Origin: Luidia sarsii
Taxonomy: Eukaryota > Echinodermata > Asteroidea > Paxillosida > Luidiidae
Assembly (NCBI GenBank): GCA_949987565.1
Contig: OX465110.1
Span: 3,892,148-3,956,147, forward strand
Direction of reading: 5' to 3'
Length of the DNA stretch: 64,000 nucleotides
Position 1 is the first letter of the stretch. Each line of letters starts with the position of its first letter. Below are positions 23,501 to 35,500 of this stretch, piece after piece. The notes below the pieces were generated by a model. That model saw nothing but the letters and a program-made list of their open reading frames with translations, was not told the origin of the DNA and did not search any database. Position numbers and translations under genes: made by a program.

Positions 23501-26500
23501 TTTTTCCACTTGCACCAGCACCTAATCGATTAACAACTGTTTATTAACAGCTTCTGTCTAGTTGCCGGTACTTCAACGTGGGCAAAACTAGGCTTTGGGG
23601 GATGGGGGCCAAGTCATTGTAATGTGTCACATTGGACATCCTCGAAATGTGCAGTGTAAATGCGGGCATTGAAACGTGAGCAGTTCACTCTTCCCCGTCG
23701 GAATATATGAGACCTGGAGCCGGATCTTGTGACGGCCTATCCCAAAGTCATTGTGGAGGCAATGCGTGTTCAGTTCTGTCAAAAACTAGAAGCATCGCAT
23801 TCATCTTTGCATTCGGCTCTGCATCAAGCACAAAATGTAATGTTTGGGGACTGCAAGCCATGAACCACATGTGCAGGCCTAGCCAGGGTTTTGTTAACAA
23901 TGTGGATGAATGGCAGAGTTTCTTACATTTATGCACGACAAAAAGTCTGAGCCAATTTCAAAGACAGTCCAAGAACAAATTCTTAGACCTGGGAGAAGTT
24001 TTTCCCTCAGATAAAATTTGAATTTTTGCATGGTGGAAGCACAAAATGGAAAAATTGCGGCGACATGACGTACTGTAAAGTCATCTCTGTCGTGAGTGAG
24101 TGTTGCTCTGAACAAGAAAACTGTGGCTCTGAACAAAAAGCTGGCTCTTTACAGAGCCCTAATCTATCCACCGTGAAAGAGATGATTCATGTGGTGTCAC
24201 CACAAGTTACCCGTACTTTTGAAACTGCTCCTAATGTAGTTCAGCACTTGCGCACTGGCTTATTTTTTTTACTTTTATTTGCAGTTGCTCCAAGACCTAA
24301 CCGTGCTTTATAATCCATTGCATGTCAAGATGTGAAGGCGATTCTTGTCTCCTCGTGATGTGTTGAAGTCGTCAGAACGTCTTCGTTCAGTAACCGCTGC
24401 TACTGATAAATGTTGCCGTTATTTAATCATTGCTTCGTTTGTTGTGGTCGCATTTGCTCCGACCGCGCTTACCTAAACCCTGATGTGTTTGAGTCATCAG
24501 AACATCTTCGTTCTGTAACCGCTGCTACTTGTAAATGTTGCTGCCATTTATCAATGTCTTTTTGTCTCATTTGCTCCCAACACGCTTACCTAATCCCTTC
24601 AGGAAATGCCAATGCCCTCCACTGGGCCTACACCGGTAATTGTTGAGTTGTCAAGTCACTTAAAAACCTTTTTTTTTCTCCTTTCTGTCAAGAACCTGTA
24701 ATAATTACAACTCAAGGATAACGCTTAACCACTTTGTGCCGGGACCTCCGAATTCGGAGCACCGGTGCTGTTGCTATGTGCCGGGCCCCTCCGAATCCGG
24801 GCACCACTATTGTCCTAGTTTTAAACAAAGACTGTTTTCGGCCTACCACCAAATAATTATGTGGCATGACAAAAGCCACAGTGACATCCAATTGTACCAG
24901 GTTTGACTCTCTTGTACACATAGTGTACTCAGGCATGCAACTTTTCCGCGGATCCGCGGATTTCCGCATTTGTTTTAATTCGGCCGTAAAAAAAATAAAA
25001 TCCGTAAAAAAAAGAAGAATTTTTCTTCTCCCCTATTATTTAAAACACATGCTGATATCAGGTTAAAAACTTTGATGTTTACTTTTCATTTTGTGTAAAT
25101 AAAAATTCAATTTTCTGGGTGTATGCCTTGAAAAAGGTTAAAATCTGTCACTCAGCTTAAAGTCACAAGTGGTCAAAAACTGCTCAGAATGCACCACAGA
25201 GCATCTAGAATCCAAACCCCACGTCGTAAGGGCTTCGTGCTTTGCGCTCGCAGTTTCATTCGGACATTTTCCTCTTTTTTTTTACAATTCAAGAGTTGCA
25301 TGCCTGTGTACTCGATTTATTTCAGAGGCATTTATTGTTTCTGGTTGTTTAATGAGTTTTGAAAATTACCCATTTTTTTTTTAACCTACATGGCAGTCAT
25401 GGCCACTGTAAAGTGTCCCTGAGTAAAAGTACATGTAGTTCAAATCTTACATTAGACTACTTGAAGTAGCTGTCACCACAGGAGCTCATGTGCTCTTTAC
25501 CGGTTAGTCTTTAAGTGCCCTCCTTGAGTTGTTGTTTTTATTCATCAATCATCAGTTAGACTAACGCCGCTTGCTTTACTCATCTTCTGATGGCACTATC
25601 AGGATAGATCAATTGCACTGTTAAATGTATCAGGATTGGACAGTGAGGGGGACCCACCGTAGTATTTTTGTTTGCGATTTGGATGTATACCGATACCGGG
25701 GTATGTCTTCGTTCATTGAGCGGTCGTAACTCATTGATGGACATGGCCGACATTGTTTCACTGCATCGTGGAATACCGTGAAGATTGGCAGAAAGCTCTG
25801 GCATCACCTACATGCATCCTGTACGCGATGCCCGACAGATGAAAAGAAAAATTAAGATGATGCTGAATCCTATCTGAAACTAAAGAATGCAAACGTGTAG
25901 TTTTCACCGTCATCAACAAGCTGATGTGCATGTGATAACCTTCACCTCATACTCCCAGGGCTCAGTTTCACAGAGCAGGATGATTACAAACTGCACCAAG
26001 ACGTGATGCCATCTGCTTTTGACTTGAATTCCACTATTCTTTGCTTAGCATGAAACAAATGGTGAAGTTTGTGTCGGCAAGGTGATCTTTACGATTTTTT
26101 TGTGCTGCGGCAAAATTTGCTGCCTCGGCGTATATGAAATAGACCCCAGACGATTGAATTTGGAAGGTCCTAATTATTGCCCTGATAAAAAACCATTTCC
26201 AGGATAAGGAGAGGACGCCGATCTTCACGCCAGAGCCGGACGACTCCGGCGCCCCCAGCGCCTCCCTCCTGGACAAGTTCAACATCGACATCACCCCCAC
26301 GCCCAAGGACATCCCCGAGCCCGAGGCCAGCCCCAGCCCGCCCCCCACGCCCGCCCCCGAGCCCAAGCCCGAGACCCCCAAGGAGGCGGTCAGGCCGCCC
26401 CAGCGGCCCAAGGTGCAGCGCCTGCCCAAGCCGGCGCCCAAGGCCGTCGCCCCCAAGCCGGCCTCGCCCAGCCCGCCCCCGCCACCCACCCCGTCGCCCC

Positions 26501-29500
26501 CGCGGCCCCCGACACCCTTGCCAGCATTCATCTCGCAGTTCCGCGGAGCTGAGTGGTTTGAGGAGTACTTCCCGAATGCCACCAACAAGGTAAGGGGGGG
26601 GGGTTGCCTTTCTCTTGCTTCTACATAAAGGATCCCAGCTTTGTATCAGCCCCCCCCCCCCACACACACACACACACACACACTATGATGATCATGAACA
26701 AGCCACTCAATGAGGGAAAACCTGAAATATGCACTTGAACATGTTGAGAGACATCGAGGCGATGACCAGGGTCCACCAAGGCAGAAACTGCCATCACCCT
26801 AGTTAGCTCATGTGATGCGATCTGACCACCTTGGTCTTGAAGTAGTCCTGAAACTGCGTGTACATGTACACGTACCTCTCAGGGCATGTAGCCTGCACAT
26901 CAAATGATCAATTGTTAATTAACACTTGGTTAACAGGTCAGTAACGTTTTACTCCCTGCCTGCCTCCCTGGCTACCAAACTCCCTCCCTCCCTCCCTCCC
27001 TCCCTCCCTCCCCTTCCCTCCCTGCCTCCCCTGCCTCCCTGCCTCCCCCCATCCCTCCCTTCCTCCCCCTCCATCCCCCTCCCTCCCCCTCCCTCCCCCT
27101 CCCTACCCCTGCCTCCCTCCCCCTTCCTCCCTGCCTCCCTGCCTCCCCTGTCTCCCTGCCTCCCTCCGTCCGTCCCTCCCTTCCTCCCCCATCCCTCCCT
27201 TCCTCCCCCTCCCTCCCCCTCCCTCCCCGCCTCCCTGCCTCCCTCCCAAACTCCCAAACTCCCTCCCTCCCCCTGCCTCCCCCTTCCTCCCTGCCTGCCT
27301 CCCTCCCTCCCTTCCCATCCTCCCTCCCTCCCTCACTCCCCCTCCCTCTCTACCTTCCAAACCCCCCCCCCCCATCCTCCTGTGCAGACCTTCCCCAAGC
27401 CCTGGACAGTGACGGCCTTTGTGGCCATGCTCCTGCGCCTGCTCAAGATAGCCGACTACGCCATGAAGACGCCCATCCTAGAGGCCATCCATGGCCTGCA
27501 CATGCAGGACTCCCTGCCCAACACCAAGGTGGTGGTGGACACGGTCATGGGGGTGCTCAACAAGGGCAGCCCGCCCACCTGCCAGGACGAGGACCAGAAG
27601 GTGGGTTGGAGACACCCGGGGAGGTACCCCCCCCCCTCCCCAGCTAACTTGTTCCCAGCCTCAAACATCAAGTCTATAGCATCAGAAATCCCTGCAGCAT
27701 TGCCTGAACTCCGAAAACCTCTTGCATCGGGCCCCAAAAAATTGGGATGTTTTAGATGAAAGACATGAGATGTCAAGATCTCAAACGTTGCCGCCAGAGT
27801 CAAGCGGTCGCGTCTCATCACGTTGAATTCAAAGTCTCCTCAACCCACATCAGCCTGTTTTCTCTCTTCGCCTTTTTCTCGAACGAGCCCATGCAAGTTA
27901 TAAGCTGTTAGCAGAAGCTGGCCAAGTCATTGTCCGTGCTGAGAGACCTCCCCCCCCCCCCCTCCCCTTCACCCCCCAATCTCTCTCTGAGCTTAATTGT
28001 AACATGACGTGCTTGTCTCAACGGGTGGCTCCTCCTCGCTTGCTGTCTGTCCAGGGCTTCATCTTGATCGCCATGAAGGTCCTACAGTCCATGAGCAACC
28101 CGGACACGGAGATGATCGTGGAACTCATCGTTCAGTTCCTGGACGGTGACAAGGAAGTCAGGTTGGTTGGCCATTTCATGCCGGGTCAATTTCCAGCAGT
28201 CAAGTTTTTTTATGCTATTTGCTTTTATGCTTTTTAAATTTTTGTATTCCAACACAAGGAACCGCCTGAAAAAGTTTAACAAAAAAAAAAATTTAAAAAA
28301 AAAATAAAAAAAAAAAAAATTGACTGGTGTGGATCATGAGACGTCTGAGTTTATGTACCAGTGTTCTTACCAGTGTTGTACCAATGTTCTTTCCAGCTCA
28401 TAGACGGCGGCCTTCCAAAACACTAGACTATCTTTGCCAGGATTTGGGATGCTAGTCAAAATCATTAACTGCCGTATATCTCCAGGGATCATGCTCCCCA
28501 ATTTTCATTCATATGCAAACAACTTATTCTTGTAAACCTGGCTACAGCAGCTCGGGGATCACACGAAGTGAGATACAACTTTTTAAACGTCATTTTCAGT
28601 GAAAGTATAGCTGGAAAACAAACCAAGAGGTTCCCAAACAATCCGATAGAAAAATGAAGTTTAAGAGAGAATTTAACTGGGCCAGGGTGATGGGTACCAG
28701 TCAGGAGCATTCAATCAATGACGGCTGTGTATCTTCCGGACATTTTCGGAAGTGGAGGGAATTTTGTTTTGGTTTTCTGGAAATGCTATGATAAATTTTT
28801 TATTCCTTTTTTTTTTTTGTCTGATTTTTTTTTTAATGTCAAACTGCTCAATTTGATCCGTTAAAACCCTTGAAACTGAAAGGCGCCTGCACCCCTGCCG
28901 TTAATCTCTCAATGACATCTCTCGGTCGCATAAGCGCTCACTCGCAGTCGCACAATTGATCGGCCTTCGGAAAAAGGTTCAGGAAATGACTTTGTCGGTG
29001 GCTTAATACATCCCTCCTCTTTGATTGCTCTGTTCTGCTTGCCAGGGAGCTGGTGCACGACATCTTCCTGATGCAGAGCCTACAGGACGTGCACAACTTC
29101 TTCTTCAAGGAGCTGGACGGCTGGGACGTGTGGAGCGTGGACGAGGACAACCGCAAGAAGGAGCTGAAGGCCATGACGCGGCGCTGGCTGGAGAAGTGGC
29201 TGACGCTCTTCAAGGTGAGACTCGTACCGAGTGGCCGCCAATGCACCGATCCAGTAGGCCACGCCCTGCCTTGACAAACTTACCAATCACGACGCGCGAT
29301 CTAAGGTCCGACAATTTGCCACCATTTTGTCCGATATAACGTTTTTTGAAATTTGTATTCTTTTCTACACACTTTTTGTTGTGTTTACTTTTGTTTCGTG
29401 CGTACCAGGCAATGCAATGATCCAGTAGGCCAGGCCCTGCCTTGACAAATTTACCAATCACGACGCGCGATTTAAGGTCCGACAATTTGCCGCCATTTTG

Positions 29501-32500
29501 TCCGACATAACATTTGTCGAAATTTGTATTCGTTACTACACACTTTTCATCGTGCTTACTTTTGTTTCGTGCATACCAGTGGCCTACTGGATCAGTGTTA
29601 TTGTTAATTCACCCACAAAGCCCTAGACACCACCACAGCAACGGGGATTAACCCATACAGTGAACCAAAGTGCCTGTATTCTTCAGCTGGCTCGTGCAAA
29701 CACCAACAGGGATGCCTGGGCAAGAGTCAACACAACTGCCTCTGATGGCACCATTCTTGTGTTTCCCATTGTCGCCCTGGCAGAGCCACCTGCGGAAGAC
29801 CATTGAGCAGCTGAAGAAGGGCAAAGTTGCCGGCAACATACAGCGGCGACAGGCTACCCGGACGAGTCCTCCGCTAGAGTCGCCCACCAAGACCAGAGGC
29901 ATCCTGAAAACCAGAGCCGACCAGGTGAAGAGCCTCCTCTCTCTCTTGCCTCTGTTGGCGGGTCCTCCCCAAACCCCGCCCCTCCTTGAGTATCTCGGCG
30001 TCCGTGGGCAGGGAAACGCCGCACTTTTTCGCGAGGCGAAAGTACACAGTGACACCCGGTTACAGTTTGTGTCAGCGATTATTGAAGCTTTTTTTTTTTT
30101 TTTTTTTTTTAAATGGCAAAGCAACCTTTGACTGGACAGGGAGTTGAACCTGAGACCTCTGGTTTTACGTACCGATGCTCTCACCATCAGAGCTATCCAG
30201 CCCTTAGATGGTGGTGGTCTTCCCCAAATAGTCAACTACAGTAGTCTTCGCCGGGATGGGGGCGCCAGTCAGAAGCATTTCATGGTTCACTGCCATACAT
30301 CTCCGGGGATGATGGGCCCCTTTTTTTTCATTCGTATGCAAACAACCGATTGTTGTAAACCTGGCATATACAGCAGTTCGGGAACCACACAAAGTGGAGG
30401 CAGCTTCTCTCTTTGTTTCAATTTAAGCTGAACAGATAAAGGAAAAACATGACAGGGAACCTTTCTGGAACAAACTTAAAAACCCAAAAAAATGGCCACG
30501 GCAATTATTGAACCAGGATACATCATAGGTCTCCAGATTATTCCTGAGATTATTGCACTGCCAGTGTTGACGTCCGTGAACCCGGCCTTTTCATTCCCAC
30601 AAGCCACCCCGAGGGCTTGCGCATGCATCCATTCATATGTGTCCAATCCCCTCCTTCGGTCCGTGTCTCTGAGCAGGCGGACGGTTCCAAGCCCACCTCC
30701 TCCCAGTCGGACGCCCACTCGGAGCTCTCCCTGGCCGCCAACAGCTCGCCCATCGTTGAGAGCTTCCTCCAAGCACAGCAGCTGACAGGTAGCGTGGCAT
30801 ACCCACCCCCGTACTCCCCCCTCCCCCCACTCTGTTGTTGTCCATGTCCCAAGGCCCCTCTACGAACCCCCCTCCCCTCCCCCATACCAGGCTGGGAGCT
30901 TGGGCTTCTTATACCCACTCACACACACAAAACTGAGAGTACAGGGTTATCAGGTTATAGATAAGACTTGAGGCTTTGCGTGGTGGGTCTTCTTCTTCTT
31001 TCGTGTGAGGCAGCTTGGCGATGTCGCTCAGCCGCTGCATCCAGCTCTCTGCGTCGGGACTCGGGTCATTCAGGTCAAGGTCATTGGGTGGGGGGAAGGG
31101 GGGCACTCGTGGATGATGTGGTGGGCGGTCTGTTCCTCGGCTCCGCATGGGCAGGCTGCTGATGGGCGCAGGCCCCAGCGGTGCATGGTGGCGTTGAAAC
31201 GGCCCACACCCGTCCGTAGCCGGTTTAGTGTTGACCAGTCCTTGCGAGGAAGGTCCTTGCGAGGCGTGGTGGGTGAAACAATATAGGAAGATTGGCGGTG
31301 AAACCATGTATAAGGTCTCTTCATGAAGAGGTTTGGTTCTGAAAAGAACCTGAGCAATGACTCGATGTTCCAGCCAGTATGCTCCGGCCATCGTCTCCTC
31401 AGAGCGTGACCGTTACGTGTCCACATGAACTTTTTCATAGCCACACCAATCTCTAATGCTCAGGGAACATCATCTCCATCATCCAATGTAATGAGAATGC
31501 TCAGAATGTCTGCATGGAGGCATTTCTAGCAGAAGGCCAGTATTCTGTGGACATTTACCTCAATCTCAAAAGTTAGAGGGCCTGGCGTCTTTAGATCCTA
31601 GCAGGACCTTTCTCAAAGGCAAGAGGTCATGCTAGGATCAAAGCGATTGAAACGTCAGGCCCTCTAACTTTTTGAGATTTATGTTTTGCATTTGCAGGTC
31701 ATTTTAGTCAGTGAGCAGTTTGCAAGTGTTTGTATTAACATTGTGGCGACATTTACAATCAAAAGTCCGAATTGGTCTTAATGTGGATCCTGCACCCTCC
31801 CACTCCCCCCCTCCTCCTTCACCCGACAGTGACCTTTGACATGCCCCCCGACCTCAGCACCGTGGAGCAGGCCCAGCCCATGGAGGCCATCAACTACTTT
31901 GTGGAGATGGAGGTGGAGAAGCAGCTGGAGAGGATGAGGCTGGCAGCGGCCCGGGAGAAGGCCAGCAAGGAGGAGCCCGAGGACAAGAAAAACACAGTGC
32001 TGGTCCTGCCCAAGATACGAGGGTAGGTGTGACGGAAGGGGATTGGGAGGAGGTTGAGAGGGTACAGGGCGATGGGATGGAAGGTTTAGAGGAGCAGGGT
32101 GATGGGATGGATGGGGATGGGGAGGAGGTTGAGAGGTACAGGGTGATGGGATGGAAGGGGATGGGGAGGAGGTTGAGAGGGTACAGGGTGATGGGATGGA
32201 AGGTTTAGAGGAGCAGGGTGATGGGATGGATGGGGATGGGGAGGAGGTTGAGAGGTGCAGGGTGATGGGATGGAAGTGGGTCGAGGGAGGAGGTTGAGAG
32301 GGTACAGGGCGATGGGATGGAAGGTTTAGAGGAGCAGGGTGATGGGATGGATGGGGATGGGGAGGAGGTTGAGAGGTACAGGGTGATGGGATGGAAGGGG
32401 ATGGGGAGGAGGTTGAGAGGGTACAGGGTGATGGGATGGAAGGTTTAGAGGAGCAGGGTGATGGGATGGATGGGGATGAGGAGGAGGTTGAGAGGTACAG

Positions 32501-35500
32501 GGTGATGGGATGGAAGGGGATGGGGAGGAGGTTGAGAGGGTACAGGGTGATGGGATGGAAGGTTTAGAGGAGCAGGGTGATGGGATGGATGGGGATGGGG
32601 AGGAGGTTGAGAGGGTACAGGTTGATGGGATGGAAGGGGATGGGGAGGAGGTTGAGAGGGTATAGGGTGATGGAATGGAAGGTTTAGAGGTGCAGGGTGA
32701 TGGGATGGAAGGGGATGGGGAAGGGATTGAGAGGGTACAGGGTGATGGGATGGAAGGTTGAGGGGTGCAGGGTGATGGGATGGAAGTGGGTCGAGGGAGG
32801 AGGTTGAGAGGGTACAGGGTGATTGGATGGAAGGTTTAGAGGTGCAGGGTGATGGGATGAAAGGGGATTGGGAGGAGGTTGAGAGGGTACAGGGTGATGG
32901 GATGGAAGGTTGAGAGGTGCAGGGTGATGGGATGGAAGGGGATGGGGAAGAGGTTGAGAGGGTACAGGTTGATGGGATGGAAGGGGATGGGGAGGAGGTT
33001 GAGAGGGTATAGGGTGATGGAATGGAAGGTTTAGAGGTGCAGGGTGATGGGATGGAAGGGGATGGGGAGGTGGTTGAGAGGGTATAGGGTGATGGGATGG
33101 AAGGTTTAGAGGTGCAGGGTGATGGGATGAAAGGGGATTGGGAGGAGGTTGAGAGGGTACAGGGCGATGGGATGGAAGGTTGAGAGGTGCAGGGTGATGG
33201 GATGGAAGGGGATGGGGAGGAGGTTGAGAGGGTACAGGGTGATGGGATGGAAGGGGATGGGGAGGAGGTTGAGAGGGTATAGGGTGATGGGATGGAAGGT
33301 TGAGAGGTGCAGGGTGATGGGATGGAAGTGGGTCGGGGAGGAGGTTGAGAGGGTACAGGGTGATGGGATGGAAGGTTTAGAGGTGCAGGGTGATTTGATG
33401 GAAGGGGGTTGGGAGGAGGTTGAGAGGGTACAGGGTGATGGGATGGAAGGTTTAGAGGTGCAGGGTGATTTGATGGAAGGGGATTGGGAGGAGGTTGAGA
33501 GGGTACAGGGCGATGGGATGGAAGGTTTAGAGGAGCAGGGTGATGGGATGAAAGGGGATTGGGAGGAGGTTGAGAGGGTACAGGGCGATGGGATGGAAGG
33601 TTGAGAGGTGCAGGGTGATGGGATGTAAGGTTAAGAGGGTACAGGGCGATGGGATGGAAGGTTGAGAGGTGCAGGGTGATGGGATGGAAGGGGATGGGGA
33701 AGGGGTTGAGAGGGTACAGGGTGATGGGATGGAAGGTTGAGAGGTGCAGGGTGATGGGATGGAAGGGGGTGGGGAGGAGGTTGAGAGGGTATAGGGTGAT
33801 GGGATAGAAGGTTGAGAGGTGCAGGGTGATGGGATGGAAGGGGATTGGGAGGAAGTTGAGAGGGTATAGGGTGATGGGATGGAAGGTTGAGAGGTGCAGG
33901 GTGATGGGATGGAAGGGGATTGGGAGGAAGTTGAGAGGGTATAGGGTGATGGGATGGAAGGTTGAGAGGTGCAGGGTGATGGGATGGAAGGGGATGGGGA
34001 GGATGTTGAGAGGGTACAGGGTGATGGGATGGAAGGGGATGGGGAAGGGGTTGAGAGGGTACAGGGTGATGGGATGGAAGGTTGAGGGGTGCAGGGTGAT
34101 GGGATGGAAGTGGGTCGAGGGAGGAGGTTGAGAGGGTACAGGGTGATGGGATGGAAGGTTGAGAGGTGCAGGGTGATGGGATGGAAGGGGGTGGGGAAGG
34201 GGTTGAGAGGGTACAGGGTGATGGGATGGAAGGGGGTGGGGAGGAGGTTGAGAGGGTATAGGGTGATGGGATGGAAGGTTTAGAGGTGCAGGGTGATGGG
34301 ATGGAAGGGGATGGGGAGGAGGTTGAGAGGGTATAGGGTGATGGAATGGAAGGTTTAGAGGTGCAGGGTGATGGGATGGAAGGGGATGGGGAGGTGGTTG
34401 AGAGGGTACAGGGTGATGGGATGGAAGGTTTAGAGGTACAGGGTGGTGGGATGGAAGGGGATGGGGAGGTGGTTGAGAGGTACAGGGCGATGGGATTTCC
34501 CAAGATATTAGGGTGGGTTTGAAAGAAGGGGAGTGGCTTCTACCGAGGAGAGGTTAACTAAGAGACGAAAAGACTTACTGTCACGATGGTTTTAAGGAGA
34601 AGCCGTCCTGAAAATGTGCAGAGAAGCCCTTGGTGATAGGATCCAGAGGCTCAAATAGAGTGGGTGCCTGGTCCACAGGATGTAACCAAGTCATCAATCC
34701 TTTCCTCCCCTGCTTCCTGCCATGCCTACAGCGGATCTGGGCAGTCCTTGATGGGAAGGTACCTCACCCTGGCCTGGCCTCAGGCCGTCACTGCCTGGGC
34801 ACACCTTTAACTTTAACCCTCCACCCTCCCGCCCTTGCTGTAGAGTGACTTCCCTTTTATATGTACCTCCAGTGCTCAGTGTGCTGTGTGATATTCACTT
34901 GCAGGACGTGAGACGTTTGTTTATCGCGGTCTGCTTTTTTTTTTTTTTTTTCCCATAAACCTAAGACGCTTCAGTTGCTGTGAGGATGACTTTGGTTTAG
35001 CTTATTTCTGCTGAGGAAATTGAGCCATTTTGTTGCCGAGCCATTGCACGATGCATTATTGGGTTTTTTCTGTCACCGATTGCTGTGCATCTAAAAAAAA
35101 AAGCAGACCCATCATCAAGATTAGTTGACACATGAGGGTTTTGCATTTCATTTCATTTCATTTGTTTCGGTAAAACATGAAACCACAATAAAACAGATAA
35201 AATGCCAACATTCATATCATTATAATATAAGATACAAACAACAAGCCAAGGTTCACACTAGAAAGCTCGTTAAAAAACGGCTTCTTTCCATCAAGGTCCT
35301 TAATATAGACATGGTACTGTATGTCCGACAAATGCCGTTGTGGTATCAGTGCAGAAAAGTTTGCGGTGTCACTGTATCGGTCGTCTCCTTCAAGAAGGAG
35401 TACGGCACTGAGACGAACTGATATTAACTCATCATTTTTTTCGGAGAGTGCGCACTCTGATCGTTATCAGGAGACTTCTTTCGAGTTTGGACTTGAGAAT

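Noticed and set aside
26926..27759. 277-codon open frame on the plus strand
   Set aside because: Its first half is a CCCT simple repeat. The real coding part is exon 21 in the same frame, bounded by AG and GT.
33631..34503. 290-codon minus-strand frame PSIPSPCT repeats
   Set aside because: Antisense reading of the intron 26 minisatellite; periodicity explains the lack of stops.
35125..35421. 98-codon plus-strand frame
   Set aside because: AT-rich with no splice support; it lies in an intron between exons 27 and 28.
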